Source: Pseudonocardia autotrophica
GTDB taxonomy: Bacteria > Actinomycetota > Actinomycetes > Mycobacteriales > Pseudonocardiaceae
Reading direction: 5' to 3'
DNA: 64,000 nucleotides
Assembly (NCBI RefSeq): GCF_000717175.1
Contig: NZ_JNYD01000004.1
Location: forward strand, 425,549 to 489,548
Below are positions 25,090-32,705 of this stretch, in pieces (the stretch's first letter is position 1; each line of letters begins with the position of its first letter). The notes under the pieces are model-generated. The model did not search any database. It saw only the letters and a list, made by a program, of their open reading frames with translations, and was not told where the DNA came from. The translations under genes were made by a program, and so were the position numbers.

Positions 25090-25740
25090 ATGGTGGGAAC
25101 GGTGCGGCACTGGCCACAGCGCGACCTCGTCCTGCGCACCCCGCGGCTCGAGCTCCGCCCCGACGACGACGCGGGCCTGGCCGAGCTGGTCGACGTCGCC
25201 TACGCGGGCGTCCACCCGCCGGAGCGGATGCCCTTCCTCGTGCCGTGGACGGACGCGGATCCGCGCTACATGGGCCGCGGCTCCTTGCAGTACTACTGGT
25301 CCGAACGGGCCCGGTTCGCGCCCGAGGCGTGGGCCCTGCACTTCCTGGTGCGGCACGAGGGCCGGGTGATCGGGGTGCAGAGCCTGACGACCACCCGGTT
25401 CGCCGCCCGGCGCGAGGTGGACTCGGGCTCCTGGCTCGGCCGGGAGCACCAGGGACGCGGGTTCGGGACGGAGATGCGGGCGGCGATCCTCGGCTACGCG
25501 TTCGACCACCTCGGCGCCCGGCACGCCCGCTCCGACGCGTTCGCCGACAACGTGGCCTCGCTGCGGGTGTCGGAGAAGCTCGGCTACGTGCGCGACGGGA
25601 TCTCGATCGTGGCGCCGCGCGGGGAGCCGGTGGAGAACGTGCGGCTGCGGCTGACCGCGGAACGGTTCGCGCGGCCGGGCTGGGACCTGGTCGTCGAGGG
25701 GCACGGCCCGGAGCTTGCCGGACTGCTCGGCGCGGCGTGA
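25090..25740 (+). CDS. GNAT family N-acetyltransferase
   Basis: 216-residue RimJ/RimL-type acetyltransferase: LRTPRLELRPDDDAGLAEL at the N-terminus, the acetyl-CoA loop REHQGRGFGTEMRAAIL near residues 118-134 and the DNVASLRVSEKLGYVRDG motif near 154-171. It probably acetylates an amine on a small molecule or a protein N-terminus. Divergent from the quinone oxidoreductase operon with 56 bp between starts. Followed at once by a perfect hairpin. Confidence 0.85.
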   Translation: MVGTVRHWPQRDLVLRTPRLELRPDDDAGLAELVDVAYAGVHPPERMPFLVPWTDADPRYMGRGSLQYYWSERARFAPEAWALHFLVRHEGRVIGVQSLTTTRFAARREVDSGSWLGREHQGRGFGTEMRAAILGYAFDHLGARHARSDAFADNVASLRVSEKLGYVRDGISIVAPRGEPVENVRLRLTAERFARPGWDLVVEGHGPELAGLLGAA

Positions 25741-25778
25741 GGAGTTGTCCACAGGTCCCTGATCCTGTGGACAACTCC
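25741..25778. terminator. 15-bp perfect hairpin made of two inverted DnaA-box sequences
   Basis: Arms GGAGTTGTCCACAGG and CCTGTGGACAACTCC flank an 8-base loop directly after the GNAT stop. No T-run follows. Each arm contains TTGTCCACA (25745-25753 and, inverted, 25766-25774), the usual actinobacterial DnaA-box sequence. It is probably an intrinsic terminator, and could also titrate DnaA. Confidence 0.65.
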
Positions 25779-25835
25779 GGCGCAGTCCCGGTCCGGGGCG
25801 CCGGGAGCGTCGGTGCCGCGGCCGACCGTGCGGCC

Positions 25836-26141
25836 ATGACCACTCACGGCCGTGACCCCGAGCCCGACCGGACCGCACTCCCCGGTTCCTCCGACACCCC
25901 GCCCGCCTCCGCGTGGCAGCGGGTCGTCTGCGTGGTGCTCGGTGTGTGCGCCGGGCACGTCGACGCCCTGCGCGGCCGGCTCGCCGCCCGCCTCGCCGTG
26001 CGCAGCTGCGACGGCTCTCTGCGCGAGGCGCGGCGCTGGGCGCGCACGCACCGCGTTCCGTGGGACCCGCTGGAGGGCGGCCTGTGCGCGCTCGGGGCCC
26101 GGTGCGACTGCGAGGCGCTCGAGGTCCTGGAGCGGGAGTGA
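25836..26141 (+). CDS. Small Cys-containing protein (DUF2695-like)
   Basis: 101-residue protein. The C-terminal 50 residues (RSCDGSLREARRWARTHRVP then LGARCDCEALEVLE) resemble DUF2695, a small domain of unknown function with a conserved CDCE motif that could bind a metal. ATG at 25836 chosen; no strong ribosome site. It stands alone, convergent with the metallopeptidase. The family link is from motif memory and should be treated as tentative. Confidence 0.6.
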   Translation: MTTHGRDPEPDRTALPGSSDTPPASAWQRVVCVVLGVCAGHVDALRGRLAARLAVRSCDGSLREARRWARTHRVPWDPLEGGLCALGARCDCEALEVLERE

Positions 26142-26159
26142 CCGGAGTGCGGTGGCGGC

Positions 26160-27098
26160 TCAGCCCAGGTTGTTGGTGCTGAACGTGTCGCAGCGGGCGG
26201 GGTCGCCGGTGTCGTAGCCGGTGGTGAACCACTTCTCCCGCTGGGCCGAGCTGCCGTGCGTGAACTGGCTCTGGTCGACGCGGCCGCCGCCGAGGTTGCT
26301 CTGGATGTAGTCGTCGCCGATGCGCGAGGCGGTGTCGAGGGCGGCGGCCACGTCGGCGTCGGTCACGTCGGTGATCAGCGGCCGGCCCGAGGCCGTCGGG
26401 GTCGTGGTGGCGTGGTTGCCCCACACCCCGGCATAGCAGTCGGCCTGCAGCTCCAGCCGCACCGAGCCGGAGGTCGGGCCGCTGTCACCGGAGCGGACCT
26501 GGCGGTTGGTGCCGAGCAGGTTCTGGATGTGGTGCCCGTACTCGTGCGCGATCACGTACGAGCGGGCGAAGGGACCGCCCTGGGCGCCGAACCGCTGCTC
26601 GAGCTCCTGGAAGAAGGTGAGGTCGATGTAGACCTCGGAGTCGCCCGGGCAGTAGAAGGGCCCCACGTCGGAGGTCGCGCTGCCGCACCCGCCGGTGCTG
26701 ACCTGGCCGGAGAAGAAGTTGGTGCGGGGCGGGGTGTAGGTCTGGCCGGCACGGGCGAACGCGTCGGACCAGTAGCCGTCGAGCGAGTTGACCACCGCGG
26801 TCACCTCGCAGTCGAGGTTCGAGTTGGCGTCGGCGCCGGTGCGGCAGCTCTCGGCGATCTGCGTGTTGTCCGCGCTCTGGCCCGCAGGCAGCCCGGAGAG
26901 CCCGCCCGGCAGCGCGAAGCCGCCGGAGGTGCCGCCCCCGCCCCCGCTGAGGGAGGAGAGCAGGAAGAAGACGAGGAGACCCACGATCCCGAGGCCGCCG
27001 CCGCCGAGGGCGACCCGGCCGCCCACCCCGCCGCCGCCGGATCCGCGCAGGTCGTCGATGTTCGACGTGTCCAGGTCCGCGTTCTCGTCGAACCGCAT
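26160..27098 (-). CDS. Neutral zinc metallopeptidase (YpfJ/KPN_02809 family)
   Basis: 312-residue membrane-anchored metallopeptidase. Residues 1-30 are Gly-rich and cytoplasmic, residues ~31-50 form one membrane segment, and a Gly-rich linker leads to an extracytoplasmic domain. The zinc motif HEYGHH has His185, Glu186 and His189; LELQADCYAGVW near 220-232 supplies the further acidic ligand. Two Cys pairs may form disulphides outside the cell. ATG at 27098 (MRFDENADLD) is the usual family start. The substrate is unknown. Confidence 0.9.
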   Translation of the reverse strand: MRFDENADLDTSNIDDLRGSGGGGVGGRVALGGGGLGIVGLLVFFLLSSLSGGGGGTSGGFALPGGLSGLPAGQSADNTQIAESCRTGADANSNLDCEVTAVVNSLDGYWSDAFARAGQTYTPPRTNFFSGQVSTGGCGSATSDVGPFYCPGDSEVYIDLTFFQELEQRFGAQGGPFARSYVIAHEYGHHIQNLLGTNRQVRSGDSGPTSGSVRLELQADCYAGVWGNHATTTPTASGRPLITDVTDADVAAALDTASRIGDDYIQSNLGGGRVDQSQFTHGSSAQREKWFTTGYDTGDPARCDTFSTNNLG

Positions 27099-27292
27099 CC
27101 GTGCTCCTCCCCCGGGGCCCGGCGGGTGCCCCGCGGACCGACGACGAGATCCCATCACACCGGGCCGGCGGGGGCGACATCACGCGCGCGCCCGGCCGGA
27201 CGGTCGCACCGGGCGGCCGGGGCCCGGAGCCGGACGGGCGGCGACGCATCGCGGAACCACCGGCCCGAGGCCCCCCAGTAGGGTGCGGAGTC

Positions 27293-27784
27293 GTGACGGA
27301 TCACGCGTCGGATGAGCCGGAGGCGTCCTCCACCCCGTGGCTGGACGAGAGCGAGCAACGGTTCTGGCGCGCCTGGATCCTCTCCTCGACGCTGCTGGAG
27401 AACCGGCTCAACCGTGATCTCCAGGAGGGCCACGGCCTCTCCCACGGCGACTACGGCGTGCTCGTCATGCTGTCCGAACAGGACGGTCACCGGATGCGGA
27501 TGAGCGCCCTCGCGGACGTGCTGGCGCTGTCTAAGTCGCGGCTGTCCCACCAGATCACGCGGATGGAGAAGGCCGGGCTGGTGCGCCGGGACGGCGACGT
27601 CTCCGACGGCCGCGGCATCTTCGCCACCCTCACCCCGCACGGCTACGAGCGCCTCGTCGCCGCCGCGCCGACCCACGTCACCGGCGTGCGCAAGTACGTC
27701 GTCGACCTGCTCGACGCCGAGGAGCGGGCCCAGGCCGCCGTCTTCATGGAGCGCGTCGCCGCCGGCCTGCGGGAGTGCTCGTAG
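27293..27784 (+). CDS. MarR family transcriptional regulator
   Basis: 163-residue winged-helix dimer-type repressor: RFWRAWILSSTLLENRLNRDLQ in the dimerisation helix, the HTH MSALADVLALSKSRLSHQITRMEKAGLVRR near residues 70-99 and the wing DGRGIFATLTPHGYE near 106-120. GTG start at 27293, chosen because upstream sequence is non-conserved. No obvious target gene is adjacent: it is divergent from the metallopeptidase and followed by tRNA-Ser. It may bind its own promoter. Confidence 0.87.
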   Translation: MTDHASDEPEASSTPWLDESEQRFWRAWILSSTLLENRLNRDLQEGHGLSHGDYGVLVMLSEQDGHRMRMSALADVLALSKSRLSHQITRMEKAGLVRRDGDVSDGRGIFATLTPHGYERLVAAAPTHVTGVRKYVVDLLDAEERAQAAVFMERVAAGLRECS

Positions 27785-27824
27785 CGGCGACCCGGCTCCA
27801 CGGCCAGCCGCTAGGCTGCCCGAC

Positions 27825-27912
27825 GGAAGCGTGGCAGAGCGGCCGAATGCACTCGCCTTGAAAGCGAGAGACACGAGAGTGTCCGGGGGTTCGAATCCCT
27901 CCGCTTCCGCCA
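27825..27912 (+). tRNA. tRNA-Ser(UGA)
   Basis: Complete class II tRNA of 88 bases including a genome-encoded CCA. Acceptor GGAAGCG pairs with CGCTTCC, the anticodon loop CTTGAAA gives UGA, there is a long variable arm (GACACGAGAGTGTC), and GTTCGAATCC is the T-loop. Confidence 0.97.
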
Positions 27913-28080
27913 GGCCGGAGTCCGCTCACCCGGGCGTCGTCGAGCAGGTGCGCCGCGGCGTAGTCGACGCGCCCCGTGCACCGAGACGTGAAAACCTGAT
28001 ACTGGCCCGGCGGACGCTCCGCCACCTCTCCTCCCCGAGGGGTGATCCCGCGACCGCGTACACCCGCTGGACTGGCCCGC

Positions 28081-28761
28081 ATGACGGCCGGATCCGGCGA
28101 GCGCCCCGCGGTCAGGCTGGGGCATGCGATGGCCGCGGCGTTCGCCGTAGGGTCGGTCGGCTTCGTCCTCGGCCCCTTCCCGGGCTACATCGACCTGGTG
28201 GGGCCACAGGCGGACGCGCTCACGTTCTTCGTCGCGTCGCTGTTCTTCACCGCGGGCGGGACGCTGCAGACCGTGCTGGCGGCGCCGGGGCGGGACGAGC
28301 CGGGCGCGGGCCGCGCCGCGTGGTGGGCGGCGACGGTCCAGTGGGTGGGGACGCTGTCGTTCAACGTCACGACCTTCCGGGCGCTGCTGGTCACGCTCGA
28401 CGACCCGCTCTACGACCGGCTCGTCTGGCGCCCGGACGCCGTGGGCTCGGTCTGTTTCCTGGTCTCGGGCGCGATCGCCTACCGCGCCTCCGCCCGCCAC
28501 GGGCTGCTCCCGGTGCGGCAGGGGCGCGGGTGGTGGCAGCCCGGGGTCAACCTGCTCGGCTGCATCCTGTTCGGCATCGCGGCGGTCGCCGGGTACGTCG
28601 TCCCCGGCACGGGCTCGATGCTGGACCTGGCCGCGGCGAACTGGACCACCGCGGCCGGCGCCCTCTGCTTCCTGGCCTGCGCCGTCGCGGGCCTCCTCCC
28701 GCGGGCCGGTACCGCGACCGACCAGGCGGAACCCGGCCGCGCGCAACGGCGCAGTCCCTGA
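28081..28761 (+). CDS. Hypothetical membrane protein (YrhK-like)
   Basis: 226-residue protein with about six hydrophobic helices: AMAAAFAVGSVGFVLGPFPGY, ALTFFVASLFFTAGGTLQTVL, WWAATVQWVGTLSFNVTTFRAL, AVGSVCFLVSGAIAY, LLGCILFGIAAVAGYVV and WTTAAGALCFLACAVAGLL. The arrangement recalls YrhK-domain membrane proteins, which have no known role; this is a weak match. I chose the ATG at 28081 over 28042. A strong hairpin follows the gene. Confidence 0.7.
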   Translation: MTAGSGERPAVRLGHAMAAAFAVGSVGFVLGPFPGYIDLVGPQADALTFFVASLFFTAGGTLQTVLAAPGRDEPGAGRAAWWAATVQWVGTLSFNVTTFRALLVTLDDPLYDRLVWRPDAVGSVCFLVSGAIAYRASARHGLLPVRQGRGWWQPGVNLLGCILFGIAAVAGYVVPGTGSMLDLAAANWTTAAGALCFLACAVAGLLPRAGTATDQAEPGRAQRRSP

Positions 28762-28781
28762 CCGCGAGGCCCGAGAACGAC

Positions 28782-28814
28782 CGGACCCCGCCGCACCGAG
28801 TGCGGCGGGGTCCG
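28782..28814. terminator. Bidirectional terminator
   Basis: Perfect 15-bp stem CGGACCCCGCCGCAC / GTGCGGCGGGGTCCG with a 3-base loop between two convergent genes ending at 28761 and 28827. No T-run, as is common in high-GC actinobacteria. Confidence 0.75.
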
Positions 28815-28826
28815 AAGACGGCGAAC

Positions 28827-29438
28827 TCAGTTCGTGGCGGAGCGCTGCGAGCCCTGGAGCTCGGCCAGGTGGCGGTCGATCGCGGAGGAGCCGCGGTCCG
28901 ACAGCGTGCTGCCCAGGATCCGCTCGGCCATCTGCGTCGAGAGCGCACCCAGGTCCGCGTGCAGGGCCTGCGCGGCCGTGGCCCGCTGCGTGGCGATCTC
29001 GTCGGCGGCGCGGGCGCGGATGGCGGCGGCGTCCTGCTCGGCCTCCGCCCGCAGCTCGGCCTTGACCTCGGCGCCCTCGGAGCGGGCGGTGTCGCGGATG
29101 CGCGCGGCCTCGGCGCGGGCCTCGGCGAGCTGCTCCTCGTACTGCTGCTTGAGCTCCAGCGCCTGGTTGCGGGTCTCCTCGGCGCGGGCGAGGCCGCCCT
29201 CGATCCGGTCCTCGCGCTCGGCGTAGAGCTTCTCGAACTGCGGGAAGACGAGCTTCGCCAGGAGCCAGTAGAGCACCCCGAAGCCGACCAGGCCGACGAT
29301 CATCTCGACGCCGCTCGCGCCCAGCGGCGGGGCGAAGCCGGTGACCACGAGGAACAGCAGGGCGAGCAGTCCGACCGCCACGATGGCGGACACCACCGCC
29401 GCCACGGCCGAGTGCTTGCCCGAGCCCTGCGATGACAT
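28827..29438 (-). CDS. Orphan ATP-synthase b-subunit-like membrane protein
   Basis: 203-residue protein resembling AtpF, the membrane-anchored stator stalk of F-type ATP synthase: one helix (MIVGLVGFGVLYWLLAKLVFP, ~residues 47-67), FEKLYAEREDRIEGGLARAEETRNQA, then a long Ala/Glu/Arg coiled coil to about residue 165. Two things are odd. It has an extra N-terminal helix (VAAVVSAIVAVGLLALLFLVV, residues ~11-32), and no other atp gene lies nearby. It may be a second b subunit or a protein that borrowed the stalk fold. ATG at 29438. Confidence 0.78.
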   Translation of the reverse strand: MSSQGSGKHSAVAAVVSAIVAVGLLALLFLVVTGFAPPLGASGVEMIVGLVGFGVLYWLLAKLVFPQFEKLYAEREDRIEGGLARAEETRNQALELKQQYEEQLAEARAEAARIRDTARSEGAEVKAELRAEAEQDAAAIRARAADEIATQRATAAQALHADLGALSTQMAERILGSTLSDRGSSAIDRHLAELQGSQRSATN

Positions 29439-29636
29439 ACGGCCCCCTGAGGTCGTCGATCCGGGTACGACGTTATGTTGCCGGACCGGGTCCGCGCCAC
29501 TACCACCCGGGTCAGGTCGAGCCCCTGCGGTGTGTCCTCCCGCTCCTCCGGCGCCCGGATCCCGCCGGCCGTCACGGGTGCGGACGGTGGCGGCCGAGCC
29601 CGGCGTCCACGCGCGGGTGCGCCAGGATGGCGGGCG

Positions 29637-30773
29637 ATGCTCCTCGACAGGTCCGGCCGCCGCTACCCGCTCGACGAGCCGCGCTGGCGCGGCGACGACG
29701 GCTCCCCGCTCCTGGTCGAGCCGCTGCCGGGGATCACCCGCGACGAGGTCGACCCGGCCGTGCGCTCGCAGTGGCGCTACGCCGCGGCCCTGCCCCTCCC
29801 GCTGGAGCCCGTGACGCTCGGCGAGGGCCTCACCCCGCTGCTGCCCCACCGGGTCGACGACGTGGACCTCGGCCTCAAGCTCGAGTGGTTCAACCCCACG
29901 GCCAGCTTCAAGGACCGCGGCAGCTCGGTGATGCTCTCCGTGCTTCGCGCCCAGGGCGTGCCCGCGATCCTCGAGGACAGCAGCGGCAACGGCGGCTCGT
30001 CCGTGGCCGCCTACGCCGCGGCGGCCGGGATCGCGGCCACGATCCTCGCGCCGGAGTCCACCTCACCGGCCAAGATCCGGCAGAGCCGCGCACACGGGGC
30101 GACCGTCGACCTCGTCCCGGGCAGCCGGCAGGCCACGGCCGACGAGGCCGTCCGCCGCTCGGCCGAGGTCTTCTACGCCAGCCACAACTGGCATCCGTTC
30201 TTCCTGCAGGGCACGAAGCTGCTGGCCTACGAGATCTGGGAGGACCTGGGCTTCGCAGCGCCCGACGCCGTCGTCCTCCCGTGTGGCGCCGGCAGCCTCG
30301 TGCTGGGCTGCCACCTGGGCTTCGGCGAGCTGCTCGCGGCCGGCGCGATCGACCGCCGGCCCCGGCTGCTGGTCGCGCAGCCGCGGCACTGCAGCCCGCT
30401 CGTCGCGGCCTTCGAGGCGGGGTCCGACGCCGTCGCGCCCGCCGCCTGGCCCCGCACGATCGCCGAGGGCACGGCGATCGCGCAGCCGGTGCGGGACCGC
30501 GAGGTGCTCGCGGCCGTGCGCGCCTCCGGCGGCGCGATGGTGGCCGTGCCGGAACAGGAGATCGGCCCGGCGACGCTGGAGCTCGCCCGCCGCGGCCTCT
30601 ACGCCGAGCCGACGAGCGCGCAGGTCGTCCCCGCGGTCCGGGCGTTCCGGGACCGCGGCGTGCTGCACCCCGGCGAGCGGGTGGTCGCCGTGCTGACCGG
30701 CTCGGGGCTGAAGGCCGCCGACGCCGTCGCGGAGCTGCTTCAGGCGGGTTCGACCGAGCAGGCCGTGCCGTAG
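29637..30773 (+). CDS. Threonine-synthase-like PLP enzyme
   Basis: 378-residue fold-type II PLP enzyme. Seen: NPTASFKDRGSSVML near residues 82-96 with the PLP lysine in SFKDRG, the phosphate-binding SSGNGGSSVAAYA near 113-125 and GTKLLAYEIWEDLGF near 191. The short N-terminus and stand-alone position, with no thrA or thrB nearby, suggest a paralogue of ThrC rather than the housekeeping enzyme; a beta-eliminating or related activity is possible. ATG at 29637. Its last 34 bases overlap the convergent YbjQ-like gene. Confidence 0.83.
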   Translation: MLLDRSGRRYPLDEPRWRGDDGSPLLVEPLPGITRDEVDPAVRSQWRYAAALPLPLEPVTLGEGLTPLLPHRVDDVDLGLKLEWFNPTASFKDRGSSVMLSVLRAQGVPAILEDSSGNGGSSVAAYAAAAGIAATILAPESTSPAKIRQSRAHGATVDLVPGSRQATADEAVRRSAEVFYASHNWHPFFLQGTKLLAYEIWEDLGFAAPDAVVLPCGAGSLVLGCHLGFGELLAAGAIDRRPRLLVAQPRHCSPLVAAFEAGSDAVAPAAWPRTIAEGTAIAQPVRDREVLAAVRASGGAMVAVPEQEIGPATLELARRGLYAEPTSAQVVPAVRAFRDRGVLHPGERVVAVLTGSGLKAADAVAELLQAGSTEQAVP

Positions 30774-31060
30774 GCGCACACCTCGGACCAGGTGTCGCCC
30801 ATCTCCGTGGTGTCGAAGCGCATCGCGACCACGGCGTTGGCCCCGTGCGCCTCGGCGGCCCGGGTGAGCCGGTCGATCGCCTCCTCGCGGCTGGCCTCGA
30901 GGTTCTTCGTCATGCCCTTGAGCTCGCCGCCGGCGAGCGACTTGAAGGCCGCGCCGAGCTGCGAGCCGACGTGGCGCGAGCGCACCGTGAGCCCGAAGAC
31001 CTCGCCGTGGACCTGGGTGATCCGGTGCCCCGGAACGTCGTTCATCGTGGTGATCAACAT
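30740..31060 (-). CDS. YbjQ/UPF0145 heavy-metal-binding-domain-like protein
   Basis: 106-residue YbjQ-type protein, a small pentameric fold of unknown function. It shows MLITTMNDVPGHRITQVHGEVFGLTV, then EASREEAIDRLTRAAEAHGANAVVAMRFDTTEMG. ATG at 31060, since the longer frame to 31108 is not conserved. The 3' end overlaps the threonine-synthase-like gene on the other strand by 34 bp. Confidence 0.87.
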   Translation of the reverse strand: MLITTMNDVPGHRITQVHGEVFGLTVRSRHVGSQLGAAFKSLAGGELKGMTKNLEASREEAIDRLTRAAEAHGANAVVAMRFDTTEMGDTWSEVCAYGTACSVEPA

Positions 31061-31211
31061 GCTGTCCCCCCGTGGATCGGAGGGCCACCCTAGCGCCCGC
31101 ATCCTCAATCTTGTGTACGCACATTACCCACCTGGTGTCGGCTCCATCTCGGGTTCATGCTGGTCACGAGCTCGAAGCCACCGCGTCAGGGGGAGCTGAC
31201 GCGAATCTCGC

Positions 31212-31242
31212 CGCCCCCGGCACCCCCTGGGTGCCGGGGGCG
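31212..31242. terminator. Terminator of the amidase gene
   Basis: Perfect 14-bp stem CGCCCCCGGCACCC / GGGTGCCGGGGGCG with a 3-base loop. It lies 8 bp beyond the stop of the leftward amidase (31250). Confidence 0.7.
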
Positions 31243-31249
31243 ACGCACG

Positions 31250-32671
31250 TCAGGCGACCAGCGGCGGCCGGCGCTCGCCGACGCGGGTGGCCTGCTCGAA
31301 GGCGTGCGCGACCTGCAGCAGGCCGGCCTCCCCGCGGTGCGCGCCGACCAGCTGCAACCCGACCGGCAGCCCGTCGGGGGTGAAACCGGCGGGCACCGAG
31401 ATCGCCGGGTGGCCGAAGGCCGAGATCAGGTAGGCCGAGCGCATCCAGTCGAGGTAGGAGCCCTGGGCGACGCCCGCGATCTCGGTCGGGTACTCCATCT
31501 CCACCGGGAACGGGGGCACCTGCGAGACCGGGAGCGCGAGCACGTCGTACCGCTCGTAGAACCGCCGCATCCGCTGGAACAGGGCGGAGTGCAGGATCTC
31601 GGCGCGCGCCACGTCCGCGCCGGTCAGCCGCCGCCCCTCCTCGATGTTGCCGACGAGCGTCGCCTTCATCCGGTCCCGGTGCCGGGCCAGCAGCGGGCCC
31701 ATCGACACCGCGAAGCTCCAGGCCCGCAGGGTGCGGAACACCTCGTCCGCCCCGCGCAGGTCCGGGTCGGCCCGCTCCACCGTGGCGCCGAGCTCCTCGA
31801 ACACCCGGACCTGCGGCTCGAGCGCCGCCCTCACGGCCGCGTCGACCGGGATCGAGCCGCCGAGGTCCGGGGACCACGCCACCCGCAGCCCGGTCAGGTC
31901 CCGCTCGAGCGGCGCGTCGAACACCGACCCCCGCTCCTCGATTGCGATCGGACTGCGCGGGTCCGGCCCAGCCATCACGGACAGCAGGAGCGCGACGTCG
32001 GAGACCGTCCGCGCCATGGGCCCCTGCACATTGAGGGTGGAGTAGGCCAGCTCGACGGGGTGCGACGGCACGCGGCCGGGCGCCGGCCGCAGCCCGACGA
32101 CGTTGCAGAACGAGGCCGGGTTGCGCAGCGACCCGCCCGTGTCGCTGCCGTCGGCCAGCGGGTGCATGCCCGTGGCCAGCGCCGCGGCGGCGCCGCCGGA
32201 GCTGCCGCCCGCGCTGCGGCCCAGGTCGTAGGGGTTGCGGGTGGCGCCGAAGAGGGGGTTGAAGGTGTGCGAGCCGACGGCGAACTCCGGCACGTTGGTC
32301 TTGCCGAGCGTGATCGCCCCGGCGGCCCGGATCCGCTCGATCACGAGCTCGTCCTCCACCGGGACGTCGTCGGCCAGGATCGGCGAACCCTTCGTGGTGC
32401 GGATCCCGGCCGTGGCGTGCGTGTCCTTGTGCGCCATCGGGAGGCCGTGCAGCGGCCCGACCGGCTCGCCCGCCGCGAGCCGCTCGTCGGCCGCCGCGGC
32501 CTCGGCGAGGGCACGCTCCGCGACCAGCGTGACGACGGCGTTGACCGCCCCGTTGCAGGACCCGATCCGGTCGAGATGGGCCCCGACCAGCTCGCGCGCC
32601 GAGATCTCCATGCGGCGCAGCGCTGCCGCCATGCCGCGGGCGGTCTCGAAGCAGACGTCCGTCACGACCAC
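31250..32671 (-). CDS. Amidase signature family hydrolase
   Basis: 473-residue amidase of the Ser-cisSer-Lys type. Seen: the Lys in GLPMAHKDTHATAGI near residue 81, the Gly/Ser-rich GRSAGGSSGGAAAALATG near 150-167 with the cis-Ser, and the nucleophilic Ser in GSDTGGSLRNPASFCNVVG near 174-192. It hydrolyses an amide to acid and ammonia; the substrate is unknown, and no gatB or gatC gene is nearby, so it is not the GatA subunit. GTG start at 32671. It lies 34 bp downstream of the MHS transporter on the same strand, so they may be cotranscribed and the transporter may bring in the substrate. Confidence 0.87.
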   Translation of the reverse strand: MVVTDVCFETARGMAAALRRMEISARELVGAHLDRIGSCNGAVNAVVTLVAERALAEAAAADERLAAGEPVGPLHGLPMAHKDTHATAGIRTTKGSPILADDVPVEDELVIERIRAAGAITLGKTNVPEFAVGSHTFNPLFGATRNPYDLGRSAGGSSGGAAAALATGMHPLADGSDTGGSLRNPASFCNVVGLRPAPGRVPSHPVELAYSTLNVQGPMARTVSDVALLLSVMAGPDPRSPIAIEERGSVFDAPLERDLTGLRVAWSPDLGGSIPVDAAVRAALEPQVRVFEELGATVERADPDLRGADEVFRTLRAWSFAVSMGPLLARHRDRMKATLVGNIEEGRRLTGADVARAEILHSALFQRMRRFYERYDVLALPVSQVPPFPVEMEYPTEIAGVAQGSYLDWMRSAYLISAFGHPAISVPAGFTPDGLPVGLQLVGAHRGEAGLLQVAHAFEQATRVGERRPPLVA

Positions 32672-32705
32672 GGACCGTATCGCCGGGACGCGGGCGGGCC
32701 CGGTC

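Noticed and set aside
25741..25778. Replication origin suggested by DnaA boxes
   Set aside because: Only two boxes, no AT-rich region, no dnaA or dnaN nearby; a terminator explains it better.
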